Positions 1-12,300 of a stretch of DNA of 64,000 nt are shown piece by piece; positions within the stretch are counted from its first letter, which is position 1; each line of letters opens with the position of its first letter. The position numbers and the translations under genes are program-made. The stretch is taken from positions 1 to 64,000 of the forward strand of contig JAVYIG010000898.1 in assembly GCA_035222895.1 (NCBI GenBank), given 5' to 3'. The notes beneath the pieces are model-generated. The model ran no database searches, had not been told where the DNA came from, and saw only the letters and a program-made list of their open reading frames with translations. Source of the DNA: Strongylocentrotus droebachiensis (Eukaryota; Echinodermata; Echinoidea; Camarodonta; Strongylocentrotidae).

Positions 1-1250
1 GCCCTACCCAATTATAAAGGGAGGCTCAATAACATCTGAACCCCCCCCCCCCAACAAAAAACACACACACAAAAAAAACTGGGGGTCAATAACATCTTAG
101 CCACTCTCAAAATACATAGCGGCTCATGTGATATCTGAACCCCACCCAAAAATACTGGGGGTTGATTATCTCAGCTCCCCCCCCCCCATGCAAGATAATA
201 GGCGGCTTGACCTCCAGCCCATAGTTTCTATGAACCAATTTTTCAAACTAAAAGGGCCAAATTGTTTCCCTCAAGAAATTCTTCAACCAACACATGTTGT
301 TTATATTGGGAAAGTAAATTCAATACTGATATAAACTGGTCTGAGATATTCAATTTTAGCCTTGTGTTGCGGGAATCCTACCAAACATTCATTATCAGAA
401 AATAGAAAACGACTGCCAGGCAAATTTATTTCTTACAATAGCATTTTGTATTTTTTGTAGAGTTATTTTGAAACGTAACAAAACCGGAAAAGAAAGAAGA
501 GATACTATATTGAGACATCAGAAAATTAATAGGAATTGATTGTAGCAAACAAACATTTGATTGTGAATTAATCCTCTGAAGCGAGGCAATAAGAGCTGTT
601 GTTTTTTCCCTCGAGACAGAGAGACCTGTAATGTGACTTTTGTTAAAACATATTGGCAGGAGGGACGTAGAAGGCTCAATGATATCCGAGCCCTCAAGAT
701 CCCCCCCTCAAAAAAAAAATGAGGGCGCTCAATAATATCTAAGCGCCCCCCCCCCCCTCCCCTCCCCAGCAGAAAAATAAAATATATCTGGAGGCCAATA
801 ATATCTGCGCCACACTAAAATTATAAGGAGGCCAGGCTCAAAGATATCTGAAACCCCCACCAAAATACTGGGGGTTAAAATGAAGCCCCTTGAACCAAGA
901 TGTGGATGCTCAATGTCTGAGCCACCTCCTCCTCTTCATCCCTCCTCCACCCAATATAGCAGGGGAGCTCAACCCCAACCCCTGTTCCCATAATCAAATT
1001 TTCAAACTAAAAGGGCCTAGTCGTGCGAGCGCGAGCTGATTTTTTTTTTTTTTTTTTTGGGGGGGGGAGGAGGTGTATTTTTCTATAGAGACCTGAATTG
1101 TGACCCCTGTTTAAATATATAAGGAGGAGAAGGGGAGGGGTTGATATCATCCGAACCCCACCAAAATATTTGGGGGGAGGGGGGGGGGGGGGGTCTCGAT
1201 AATATCTGAACCACACTAAAAATATAGTGGGGCTCATTGATTTCTTAGAC
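1..1250. repeat. Degenerate tandem repeat with poly-C/poly-G tracts
   Basis: A motif of the form GGCTCAATAATATCTGA followed by a run of C recurs about every 50-100 bp (20-45, 85-105, 680-705, 725-760, 785-815, 836-860, 1135-1160, 1195-1215). The G/C homopolymers reach about 25 bases. No gene is seen here. Confidence 0.5.
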
Positions 1251-2587
1251 GCCCCCACCGTTTCAGACGTCTATGCTCTTGTATTATTATGCAACACGAT
1301 TCTCTACTTTCGTGAAACATTCCAGGATTCTCCAAGCCACCGCAACCTCCCACCTCTCTACGTTTCATTTACATGCATATGCCTCCTCTCTTGTGATATA
1401 CCTTTTCCTTCATCTCTCATTACTGTTCTCCATCCTCCCTCTTCTTTCGCTTATTGGGGAATAAATGGTCCCCTAACACATTTCCCTCTCTCTCTCCTCT
1501 ATGTGCATATACTTCAATACAATTTTATGACCTCTCCTCTCATTCTTTTCCTTCCGCTCCCAAGCAATTCTCTCATTTATTTCGGTACGAGTGGTGCCCC
1601 CTCCATCTTTATTTTCATGCATTTTGGTCCCCTTGTGCGATCTCTCCTCTCATCATTTTCTTTCCTCTCTTATATTTTCTGCTTTCAGGCAATTCTATCT
1701 TTTCTTCTTTCTCTTTTTTGAGTATAAATGGTGCCCCCCTTCCCATTTCTCTATCTTTCATGTCATACATTCTCCTCTTTTGCAATCTCTCTTCTTATTA
1801 ATTTCCTTCCTATTTCATGTTTTTCTGCTCTCATAATTCTCCCCTCCTTATTTGTACTCTCCTAAAACATCTCTTCCTCCACGTTCGTTTGTCTCCTTCT
1901 TTCCAGCTTCCCAATCTTAAAAAAAAGAAACACAAACAAGATATTTTCTGTTGCAATGTATGTATATTCATTAAAAACAAGTATAATAGAATTATTATGA
2001 AGTAGCACGACTTGCTAATGTCAAAGTATAGATTTTTATAAAATTCATAAAAAAAAGTGCCTAAAACGACAAAATTCACTGTCGGCCCCTCCCCCCCCCC
2101 CCCGAAAAAAAATCATATCTTTTGTAGGAAGACGGGAGTCATTGTACCCCTATCCCTGCCCATTTTTTTTACCTCGAAATTATTTTGATACAATTTTTGG
2201 GGCTGAATTTGTTTAACGCATATCCCCCACCCTCACTGAGAGCTCTTTCTGCCAACCTGATTCCACGCCTACCCCCCCCCCCCCTACTGAGAGCACTATC
2301 GGCCAGTCAGATATTGACCAAAAACAAAATAGGCTCACATTAATTTTTAGCACTTGGGCCCCTCCACTTTGAAAAACACTCTGTTGGCCCCTAGAGTATT
2401 TAAATGAAAAGCAGTTTCGGAAGATGGTTCATCAAAATGATTATCTAGTGGTCGTATCACTTGACTGGGGATGCAAACTTATGTCTTTTGGCAATTTCAT
2501 CTTCAATTGCTTCACCGCACCCAGGTGTTAATGGTAATGTTAGCATTGCCATGGAATTTAATCTTATGAACAGGCTAATATTACATT

Positions 2588-2665
2588 GTGAAGCGCTTTG
2601 AGCAGGTTAATACTTGGTATAGCGCTTTATAAAAGTAAATTATTGTTATCATTATTATTATTTTT
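2588..2665 (+). repeat. Retroposon 3' tail (LINE/SINE type)
   Basis: AAGCGCTTTGAGCAGG...TATAGCGCTTTATAAA followed by ATTATTATTATT. The same tail style ends the LINE at 32380-32450. Confidence 0.45.
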
Positions 2666-2997
2666 ACAAAATGGGGGCTATGGCCACTTCCCAAAAACCA
2701 ATCAAAAGAAGAAAAAACAGGAATTCCAATATGTTTGGCGTAAATCCTTGATATGACTTAGCACTTCCATTCCTATCCTGATCATCACCTCCTGATCTAT
2801 CCACAATCAGGAACAACACCTTTGATGGCAAGGATGTGCTGTATAAAAAGAAAATGAAGAAGCAAAAATGAATGAATGAAAAATGAAAAACTCTGTTAGC
2901 AACCTTATCTGGGATTCCATGACATTTGCTTCGGCAACAGTTGCTCCCTATAAATTCCATGATACACTAATTGAATGATGAACTTCAACCATGGACT

Positions 2998-3111
2998 CGA
3001 CACTTTACAAAACCTAAATCCTAACACTAAACCTAACATTGAAACCCTAACCCTAACCCTATAGCTTAGAAGAAATAAAGCCCGGATCAATTGTCGGCGG
3101 AGCAAGTGTCG
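2998..3111. mobile_element. Small element with telomere-like core
   Basis: Starts CGACACTT and ends AAGTGTCG. The interior contains AACCCTAACCCTAACCCT and related degenerate units. The right arm (CAATTGTCGGCGGAGCAAG) matches the right arm of the element at 14532-14720. Confidence 0.4.
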
Positions 3112-6100
3112 TATCACTGTAATCAGGATATTCATTCATAATCAATAAGCAGATACACCCCAGCAGGTCACAGAAGAAATGAGATCCTTCATGGCAAAGA
3201 TGTAAATGTAAATCTGAATCAACTTAGCATGGGCATCAATCGGAATATGTTTGTGAAATAGATTGACATCTTCCCCCAACCCCCTCCCACCCCTACCTAG
3301 CATGGTTACATCGACATACCGGTAAAGAAAGCACACACACACAAAAAAGGAGGATATCCCCCCCCCCCCTAAATAAGGAGACTTTAAATATTTAAACAAA
3401 AAAAAAAAATCATCCCCTTCCCCACCCCCCCCCCCCCCCATCTGATGTCCATGCGACTATTTTTCAGCCTGATGACACCCTTTACTGTCCCCATAGTCCA
3501 TATATTTTTATTTTTATTTTGTGTTTGTCTTCAAATAAAAAAGGTTCATACATGTACATATGAAGAAATTTGCTTACTTTTACAACATGTTGACATCACC
3601 ATTCTCGGGACAATCCAGAGGATAGTACCGGTACTGATAATTTTGTCTGTAGGAAAACAAAATGAAAAGTCAATTCAATACATGATATAAAATGATTATC
3701 CCTAAAATGTTGCTCCCTGCTAGTAATTTTATACATTATGTTCGTGACAGGACAAGTAAAATCCAGGAATCTGCCTTTTTCAGGAGAAGTAATAGTTCTT
3801 CACCAAACGTGATGCATGAAACACAGCATAACTCGAACATTTTAAATGGGGGGCGGGAGAGGTGACACTAAAATTTAACCACAAATTCACCGCATTAACC
3901 AACCCCTTTTAGGTCCGATTTTCGGAAGTGATTTTAAGTCATTAATTTCGTCGTAATGTAGGGATTACGATCACATGACATAGTCTAGTACTGCATTAGT
4001 GGTTATTTTGGAAATTTCGCAAGTCAGACCTCACAATTTCCATTCCAATATGATGGCTATTTATAGTAATGAAAACATTACAAAAATTGAGAAATTACAT
4101 GTAAGCTTATATGCGATTTCCCCACCTTGTCCCAAATCGCAAAAATATTTGTAAGCAAAACTATTGTCTTATGTTCAGCATCATTTTATAGAAAGGTAAA
4201 TTAAATAATTCACTGCTCTGGTATAGCGCCTTTATTTGTTGCCCTGAATTCTATTATGTAATTCCACATTTATCGATAATTTATCGAACCTGAACAGAAA
4301 ATTTTCATCCCCCCCCCCCCCCCCCTCCGGTTTTTTTTCTCTCCAAATTTTAAAATATTTAACAAAAATTAATGTGACTAGAGCTGTAGCAAGTTCCCCA
4401 GAATGTCAGGAATGTGACATTTTATCACAAACCCTTAATGGACGCCTCAAGGCTCAATTAATATTAATCACAGAACCCCCTCCATTCACGCAGGATTATC
4501 AGTAGACTTCTATACCCTTCCATCTACCCGGTGGTCAGGGCCACCTGTACAGGCCGTTAAATTAAATTGGTTTAGTCTAATTTGTTAATCAAATTTTGTG
4601 CAATTTCTTTTGTGCTTTTTTTTTTTAAATTCACTTCTGTCACATATGTATTGGTCACAGTCAATGTCAATGTCAATGACAATTACACACATTTACTGCT
4701 GCCAATTTATTTTATATTAGACTCTAGACCCTACGTTTTTTTTTACGCCAGTAACTAACGGTTAGCTTGTTTGAAATTGGGGCTATGAAATTGGTTGGAT
4801 CTATTTTTATATAAATTTGCTCATATGTTGCGGATACTATTTCACATTAATTTATTTTTACCCTTTCGGGTAGAATAAGTAAAGTTATAACGCCTACCGC
4901 TACCTACCCAAGAACGAATAATTCGTACACAGCCCCAGGCCAGCCAGCTCGGCTCGCAGCCCGGCGCGGCCAGGGCAGGCCAACCACAGCATGCACAGCA
5001 CAGTCAAACAGGATTTCAGCACAACTCACTCAGTCACAGCTCAGTAACAGCTCAGAGTCAGACACGATGAAAAGTAGCAGCTAACAGTTCATTTACCCAG
5101 AGTCTAGTGAGACACTAGATCCCCAAAGAAATATCCAATGTACGGCCGACCGAACCAGTCCTGGATAATTATGTAGTGCGGATATTTCCCCCTTTGTTTT
5201 TTAGGAATTAGCGCCGGCCGACCCAAATCTCAATGTTTTACAGGCGATGATGGCGTAGCTAGCTCAGTCAATCTCGATCTCTGGCTCAGTACAGTACATG
5301 AATCGATCATAAATGTCATGCAACGCAGGTTAGCCGAAAACTTCAGCAAGATACTACTCCAAATCGTTGGGCGATTTTAGAGCGGACTTTTGGCGAGAAA
5401 TGAATATACGAACGTAACTGTCTCGTGATAAACGCATGATGGCGTCGGTCACTTTAGGCTTTTGATTCACGATCTTTCGATCTTTCGCAATGAATTTTAT
5501 TTTTGAAACCTCATCTATTTTCTCTTTTTTTGGATAGTGAACGAGTTCGATTTTCTCTCATATTTTCAGACATCGTTAATTTGATATTTAGCGAGAGGAT
5601 TCAATACAAATTAATTGGATTTGAGGTGATTTTACATTGTTAACCAATGCCTTTAAAGGGTTTTACCTCCATTTGGGACTAAAGGGAGATATTTATGTGC
5701 ATCGTTATTCTATGTATCGGTGAGCCCTGATGCTAAAAAATGGTCAGATACATGTAGACCCCCATCAACATCTATATGGTAATTTCAGCTACTTTTTGAA
5801 CTAAAAATGACTATTTTTATTGATTTTTGTTCAAAATCAGGCCAACTTTTAAGTCAAAATCTAGTGAAGGGCGGGTTTTGACATCCAAATCTTATTGAAT
5901 GAATTCACACGGTTCGGACTATTTTGGTCTTTTCAATCAGTGGTTAGCATTTAGCTGCGCTGCACTGCGCTGGCTGAAATATTGGTCTGTCGCTGCTTGC
6001 CTTTGGGGGCGCTGTTAATTGTGAATCCACCCTTTTGTAGATCTTTGTGTTAAACTACTTCTAGATCTAAATTATAAATCTGACTGTTTCAACATTCTGT

Positions 6101-6169
6101 GAGTTCATCACATGTTGGAAGCATACATGAACAATTTATATTTCTTCTTTGATATGTTGGTGTATTCAG

Positions 6170-6337
6170 GTTTGCCAGGAGCGATGCACCAAGATGGCAC
6201 CTCTCTCCACGGTGCTGATGATGTATAAGAATGGAACGTACAATCGTGACAGCAAGGCATGGGCTGGTGTGGTCTGCAAATACCTACACACGGCCTACTC
6301 TCACTTCAGCATTCCTATGATGACATTCCTAATAGAG
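6170..6337 (+). CDS. FRY: Furry exon (local residues 1-56)
   Basis: The acceptor is TATTCAG and the donor GTAAGT, with phase 0 at both ends. It encodes VCQERC...LMMYKNGTYNRDS...VCKYLHTAYSH, the end of the large helical repeat region of Furry. It is the first exon seen in the window, so at least 6.1 kb of intron lies upstream. Confidence 0.85.
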
Positions 6338-9300
6338 GTAAGTATAGGATGGGCTTTGTGGTCATGGGGATGTTGTTGATGGTAATGATGGTGGTGATGT
6401 TGATGGTGATGATGGTGGTGATGATGGTGGTGATGATGATGATGGTGATGATGTTGATGATGTTGTTGATGGTGATAATGGTTGTGATGGTGTTGTTGGT
6501 GGTGATTGTGATGGTGTTGTTGATGGTGATAATGGTGATGATGATGTTGATGGTGATGATGATGGTAGTGGTGATGGTGTTGTTGATGGTGATAATGGTG
6601 GTGATTATGTTGTTGATGGTGGTGATTGTGATGGTGCTGGTGGTGGTGGTGGTGCTGGTAGTGGTGTTGGAAGTAATGATTTTATTAGAACTTGTACTAT
6701 AAGTGTTCCCATCGTGAAAAAAAATATTGACACATGTAATACTTTTGCATTATTGTACCAATAGATAATAATTTGGGTTCCTTAGGTACATGTATGATCA
6801 TGCTAGCATGTTGGCAAAATGAACCTAGAATCTATACATTAACAAACTATTTGTTATTACATGTAACTGCCTTTGAAATTGCAGGTGTTGGAGAAGGGTC
6901 CAATCAACAACCAATCTCCAGTTCTTCAGATAGTCTATCATCTCATTCATAACATTGATCTGATGGCTGCTCCTATGCAACAGGTCAATGATAACCTCTT
7001 GAGGGTCATTGCTAAATATGTCCAGGTAAAATTACTCACTCATTTTCACTATGGAAATCTAACATTAATATCAAACTGTAGTTTATTTTTGCCACACTCA
7101 ACCCAGGTGATGTAAATGAGTACCTGGCAGGAATTAATTCCTTGAAATGCTGGAGCGCTGTATAAACGGCTGCTAGGCTAAAGCGGGGGTAATAATCAAT
7201 GTGCCTCGGAATAGAATTATCTAGATACATGTAGATGGCGCTATAAAAATGCCTATTATAATTATTATTATCAGGCAGCTCTTCACATCTATAGCCAAAT
7301 TTAAAGGTACATTATAGACATTATAGAAAAAATTAACATGATTTGTGTATAAATATGGGGCATGGGAGGGGTCATCAATGTAAATAAATGTTTCTGTAGA
7401 AGAGCTGTCATACATCAATGAATGAGTATTAAATGTGCACATCTGGAGGCATGTATTTATTAGCAGTTACAAAATGAAAAAACACATATATTCTTTTATG
7501 AAGGATTTTGATGTGACTAATTTGACCATGATATAATTGTACATGAATCTGTTCTTGACCACTATAGGGCGTGCACTGGCAGGATTCTCTTAACATCCTC
7601 AAAGTAGCTGTGTCCAAGTCCTCTTCACTGGTCAAGCCTCCATCCCTTAGTGACCATCACAACAGGGTAGTCTCTCTTGCCCTGGATCATCGCAAAGAGC
7701 TACCAGGTCGCACCATGGAGTTCACCTTTGACCTTTCACGGGTAAGATTGACCGTGTCTTTGGTTTGGGGGGGGGGGGGGGGGGGTTCTGTGAAAAATGA
7801 CTGGTTGATGTTAAGATTATTAAGTTGAACTATTTATTTCCTTGTTTTTAACCCTAAAAAGGCCAGGCTATTTGAGGTCTTAATACCTTTAGACAGTATG
7901 TATATTGATTAATTTGTCTGATTAATCTTTAGATTATATTTTCTAAGTAATTGTTTGAAGGCCTGTTCATTCTGGAAGGTATTATCAAAAGGAGTGTATT
8001 TTGCTATAAAGCAGAAAACAAGTATACTGGGGCACAAATGGATACCTAGACTGGAGAAGTGAAACATTTGTAGTAGTCATGTATGTATATCTCAGTGAGA
8101 TGAGGTGCATAAAGCATTACAATTTAGTACATGTACCGTATTTGTTTTCAGAAAACTCTGAAAGAGAAAAAACAGACAGAAAAAAATAATATCACCTAGC
8201 TGGAATGTTCTTATGTTCTCTGGCTCTGTACCACACTCTAGAAGCCTTTTGCAAGGGACAGACGACTTAATTTTGATACCATGATACTGCACAGGCAGTA
8301 CAAAAAAGTTTGAATAAAACACCCAAGTCTGTATGTTTTATCACATTCATAGTATTGCAAGGATAAGTCCATTTATCAAATTGGTCTGCCTTGATAAGCC
8401 TATAGACATCAAATGCACCTAAAATCATTGGCTGTGTACTAGAAGGTGTTAAGTGCATATACATCCTTCTTGCTCACAGCCTACACTCAGGTGCATGGTA
8501 TTAATTTGCAGTTTGCATTGTGCCATTTTGCCATGCTTTCATCATCCCCACGTTACTTAAACAGTCTAGTTCATAACATACAGGAGACCGTGCATGCTTT
8601 TAATGAGGTAACATTTACAGTCTGAATATTCATGAGATGATTTTGAATGTATGAATATTCATGAGATGGTTTGTTTGTTTGCTCCAGGTGGTTGATCCAG
8701 AACATACCTCCAGTGTGAGTTTCATAGACGTTTTTTGTTTGTTTTGTTTTTCACACTTTTTGTTTTACCATTCTTGTTTTCCCTTCCCTTTTTGTATTTT
8801 ACCACTTTTGAGTATTCTTTAACACTCCTTACATGTCTGCTAGGAGCCAGAATGGCATTAATAACACTGACTCACTGACTCTTGGCATACATTATTATAT
8901 CTGCAAGATACATACACAGCTTCTGCACTTTGTGGGGTGCTGCTCTTTGTATGCTCTCATAAATTCTTAGAAATGTTGACTAGTACTAACAATTAGAGTA
9001 GATGACACTTTTAGTGAAAGGCTACTTGGTCTTCAGAGCACTTGCCTTGCTATTGATTAAACCAATTAGAAAAGATGTCATATAGACTGGATGAACAGTA
9101 GCACTACATACTACAGCTCTTTAATAGGGAATACAAATATTAGTCATGTTATGAGCCATTGAGATATTGGTTGGTACCATGTATGTACCATTTCTATTTC
9201 AAATGATATTGTATCCAGCCAAACAAGTATATCAAAGACTCTTTGAGAAAGCTTTCAAGTGAATATTAATTTAAATACTTGAGAGTTGTGCAGATGTGAG

Positions 9301-12300
9301 TAAGAACATCAAGCTTGCAGATTGCCACCCTTTTCCCATTCCTTTGCAGCAGTGTCATTTAGATTCTTGCAGATACAGATACATGTAGCCTAGCTGTAGT
9401 CCCCAAACTCCTCCTAATACTTAGTGAAGGTCATATAAGAACAGTATGGATCTATATTTACTACTTCTAGTTCATTCACAAAGATATCTTGCCATTTAAA
9501 CATTCTCATTCCCACTGTAATGTGTCTATAAAAGACACTAATATATATATAGCTTTAAGCCACAAAAGGCCCTACTCTGCAAAATCACGCAAAATGAAAA
9601 GGGATGAATGAAAGCCAAATTATGAAATTAGACCACTCTTGCTGAAAAAAGTTACTATTGGAGGAAATTCTAAAACTGTTGATCACTTTCTCAATAAGAA
9701 ATAAGTCATGAAGTAGATGTGTCCACACTGTTCTGTTGATGTGATAGTCGGCTTTGTAACTTGTTTGTTTTCATTGTCCAACTACCTACATACATGTATT
9801 ATCTGCTTCTTCTGGCTTCAAGTAGATGAAATTTAAATGTAAAGCAGTTGTTCAATAAAACCAAAGGAGGGTATGAACTAATGGTGTTCACTTCTTGTAG
9901 ACTCCCTTCTAGTTCTAGGAAGATGATATACAAGAGACCCTGTAGCTAGATCTACCCTGGCTTTAACCCTTCCTTTGCAATGTATTAGATAGGCTCGCCC
10001 AAGATATGTGATTAAATATCCCTGTTTTTCTTCAAATGAGTATTATATTTTCAATGAGCATTCGTTTGAAAAAAAATTCCCTTGAAAATAATAGAAGTTT
10101 CCCCAGTTTTATGAGTCATTATGAGGTTTAGAATATATATGCATTCCTTTCATTATGTTTTGTTTTTTAACATTTTTTTTTTGGGGGGGGGGGGGTGAAG
10201 GGGGGGAGATAGAACAACCTTTCTGTCTTTCATTTGCCAAGGTGGGGCAAGGATTAGATTCTTTTCTCTGCTGCTTCTAGTTTTAGATTGGTGTTTTGTT
10301 TTGTGTGGAAGTTGTAGTGAAGGCTTTTCTGCATGCATTATTTGTATGTCTCTTGCTAGTGGTGTTTGGTATACTGTCTTACTGTATACAAGTAGATACC
10401 ATTAGATGGTTAGAATATTTAGCACTACCGGTAGTTGGTTTTGTGTAGAGGAGACTCAAGGGAGCTATTGAAAATAGAGGTAAACTTATAATAGTTCCTT
10501 GTGTATTACATTAAGTAATATTTGTTCACATTTATAGTTCTGTCCCATTAAGATAACAGAGAACGGGAATAGAACACAAAGATTTTGCTTTCTGCCTACA
10601 TAATTTCACAAATGTCCAAACTGGTTATGCCCTTTTCTTACCATTTTATAATTTGTCACGTCAAATCCTTCCAAAACATCTCATTGACATAAAGTGCATG
10701 AACTAGAAAGAAAGAAGAAGAAAAAAAAGATAATTGCCTATTTAATTGACCTTGATCATAGCCTCATACCAGCAGTTGCATGTGTAAAAAAAAACACCTT
10801 TCCTAACAATAGAATGGAAGTGATGGTGTTTAATTGATAAATGTGGGGGTTGAATTCTGAAAACTATATTAGGCAAATTTTGTTAATTGTCAGAACAAAT
10901 CAAATCTGTGCCAAATCAATAGTTTCTGTTTGCGCCTGCAGCATGTGTTGTTTTTAATTGTCTTTGTATATGCAGTCACCAATGGAAAGCCACTAACCAG
11001 TTACTCATCGCACTGCAATATCAAATTTGTTTTGATTATTGACTTACATGTAAATGAACATGTACATGTACATTTTAACCACATGTAAATAGATCCATGT
11101 TAGTTTGACTTGAAAATACAGTGATTGTGTAAGTCAAACCATGTATGTGGATGTGTGTATACCTGAATAAGTTTGACTCACACATTACTCTAGGTCATCA
11201 TTTCTATTTTGTACCAAGAACAATCAGTCTCTATGTTAGCTTCACCATAATGAAAGGAAGTAATTGGAAGCTTGTCATCTTATAAGCTTATGTATCCTAA
11301 AGGGAAGATACAAACACTCTGCATTACCGTCTGCTGAAAGAAATACATGTAAATCCAAAGTGAATGCTTGGGAAACATCCCTTTTTCCTTTAGGTTTAGT
11401 AAAAACAGATTTATATAATCATTTATTTACACTATTGATTGACTCTTTGATCTAAAAATGGATTTATGAAGGAACATGTTATAGTGAGCTCATTACTTAA
11501 AGTTTATACAAACCTTGGAAATTTATTTTGATTGTTCCTCAGGTTCCTCCTTAATATCCCCTTATTGATATTAAAAAGATACCAGACATTTCACATGCAA
11601 GTTTGAAATGGCTTAATGCAGTCTGTGAGGAGTACACATGCTTTTATGAAAGCAAGTAGGAGAGTTATAACATGACAATTATTGCCATGTACCTAGATCT
11701 TACTCTCATTATTTGAAAGAGAAATCATTTCAACTCTTAATAAAATTTGTTTTAAAAGCAAATGAAAAGTATACGTTCAACCTCAATATCATCCCTAAGG
11801 AGCACACTAAATAGTTGAATAGTTGTATGTAGCTTCACCCTAATCCTTTTGGTAGACCCCTTGTTTGATATTGATGTATGCATAATGTAGAGCTAGATAT
11901 CCATATAGTATAAATTCCTTTCGACACCAGACCTGTTCATACATCACTCACAAATTTGTTCTTTTTCTGCCCTTTTCTTTGTTGTTTGTTTGATTTTATT
12001 CAAAATGCATTTTGTTTGTTTTTCTTTCTCTTTGTTTAATGTGAATTTGAAGAACTAATATTTGTGTGAACTTTTTGTTTGCATGCTTTTTATAGAGTTT
12101 GCCTGAAACACAACTACTTGGTTCAGAGAAAATGACGAAAAAGGAGCACTCCCCATCAGGCCTTTTGGTATTTCATTTATGTTCACTTGAATTCATCCAA
12201 AACGTAGACATAGCCTCACCATGGGATATATAGAAATAGCTTCTAAAAACAATCATTATTATAACATTTACAAAGGACAACATCTATTTATATTAATGAT

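Larger units (their letters stand above)
1251..6169. other. Upstream intron or flank of Furry, no exon recognised
   Basis: A C/T-rich stretch with periodic TGGTGCCCCC-like motifs lies at 1270-1900. Poly-C tracts, a retroposon tail at 2588-2660, a small telomere-like element at 2998-3111, and a GC-richer block at 4890-5110 follow. I see no exon with credible splice sites. Confidence 0.4.

Noticed and set aside
1227-1836. Overlapping + strand ORFs rich in Ser/Phe/Pro
   Set aside because: Three overlapping frames are open because the DNA is C/T-rich and low in complexity; no conserved motif.
6259-6702. 147-codon Met/Val-rich ORF
   Set aside because: Translation of the GAT/GGT microsatellite in an intron.
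10449-10479. Possible Furry microexon (RRLKGAIEN)
   Set aside because: 31 nt with AG and GTAAAC borders, but its length breaks phase 0 required by both neighbours.
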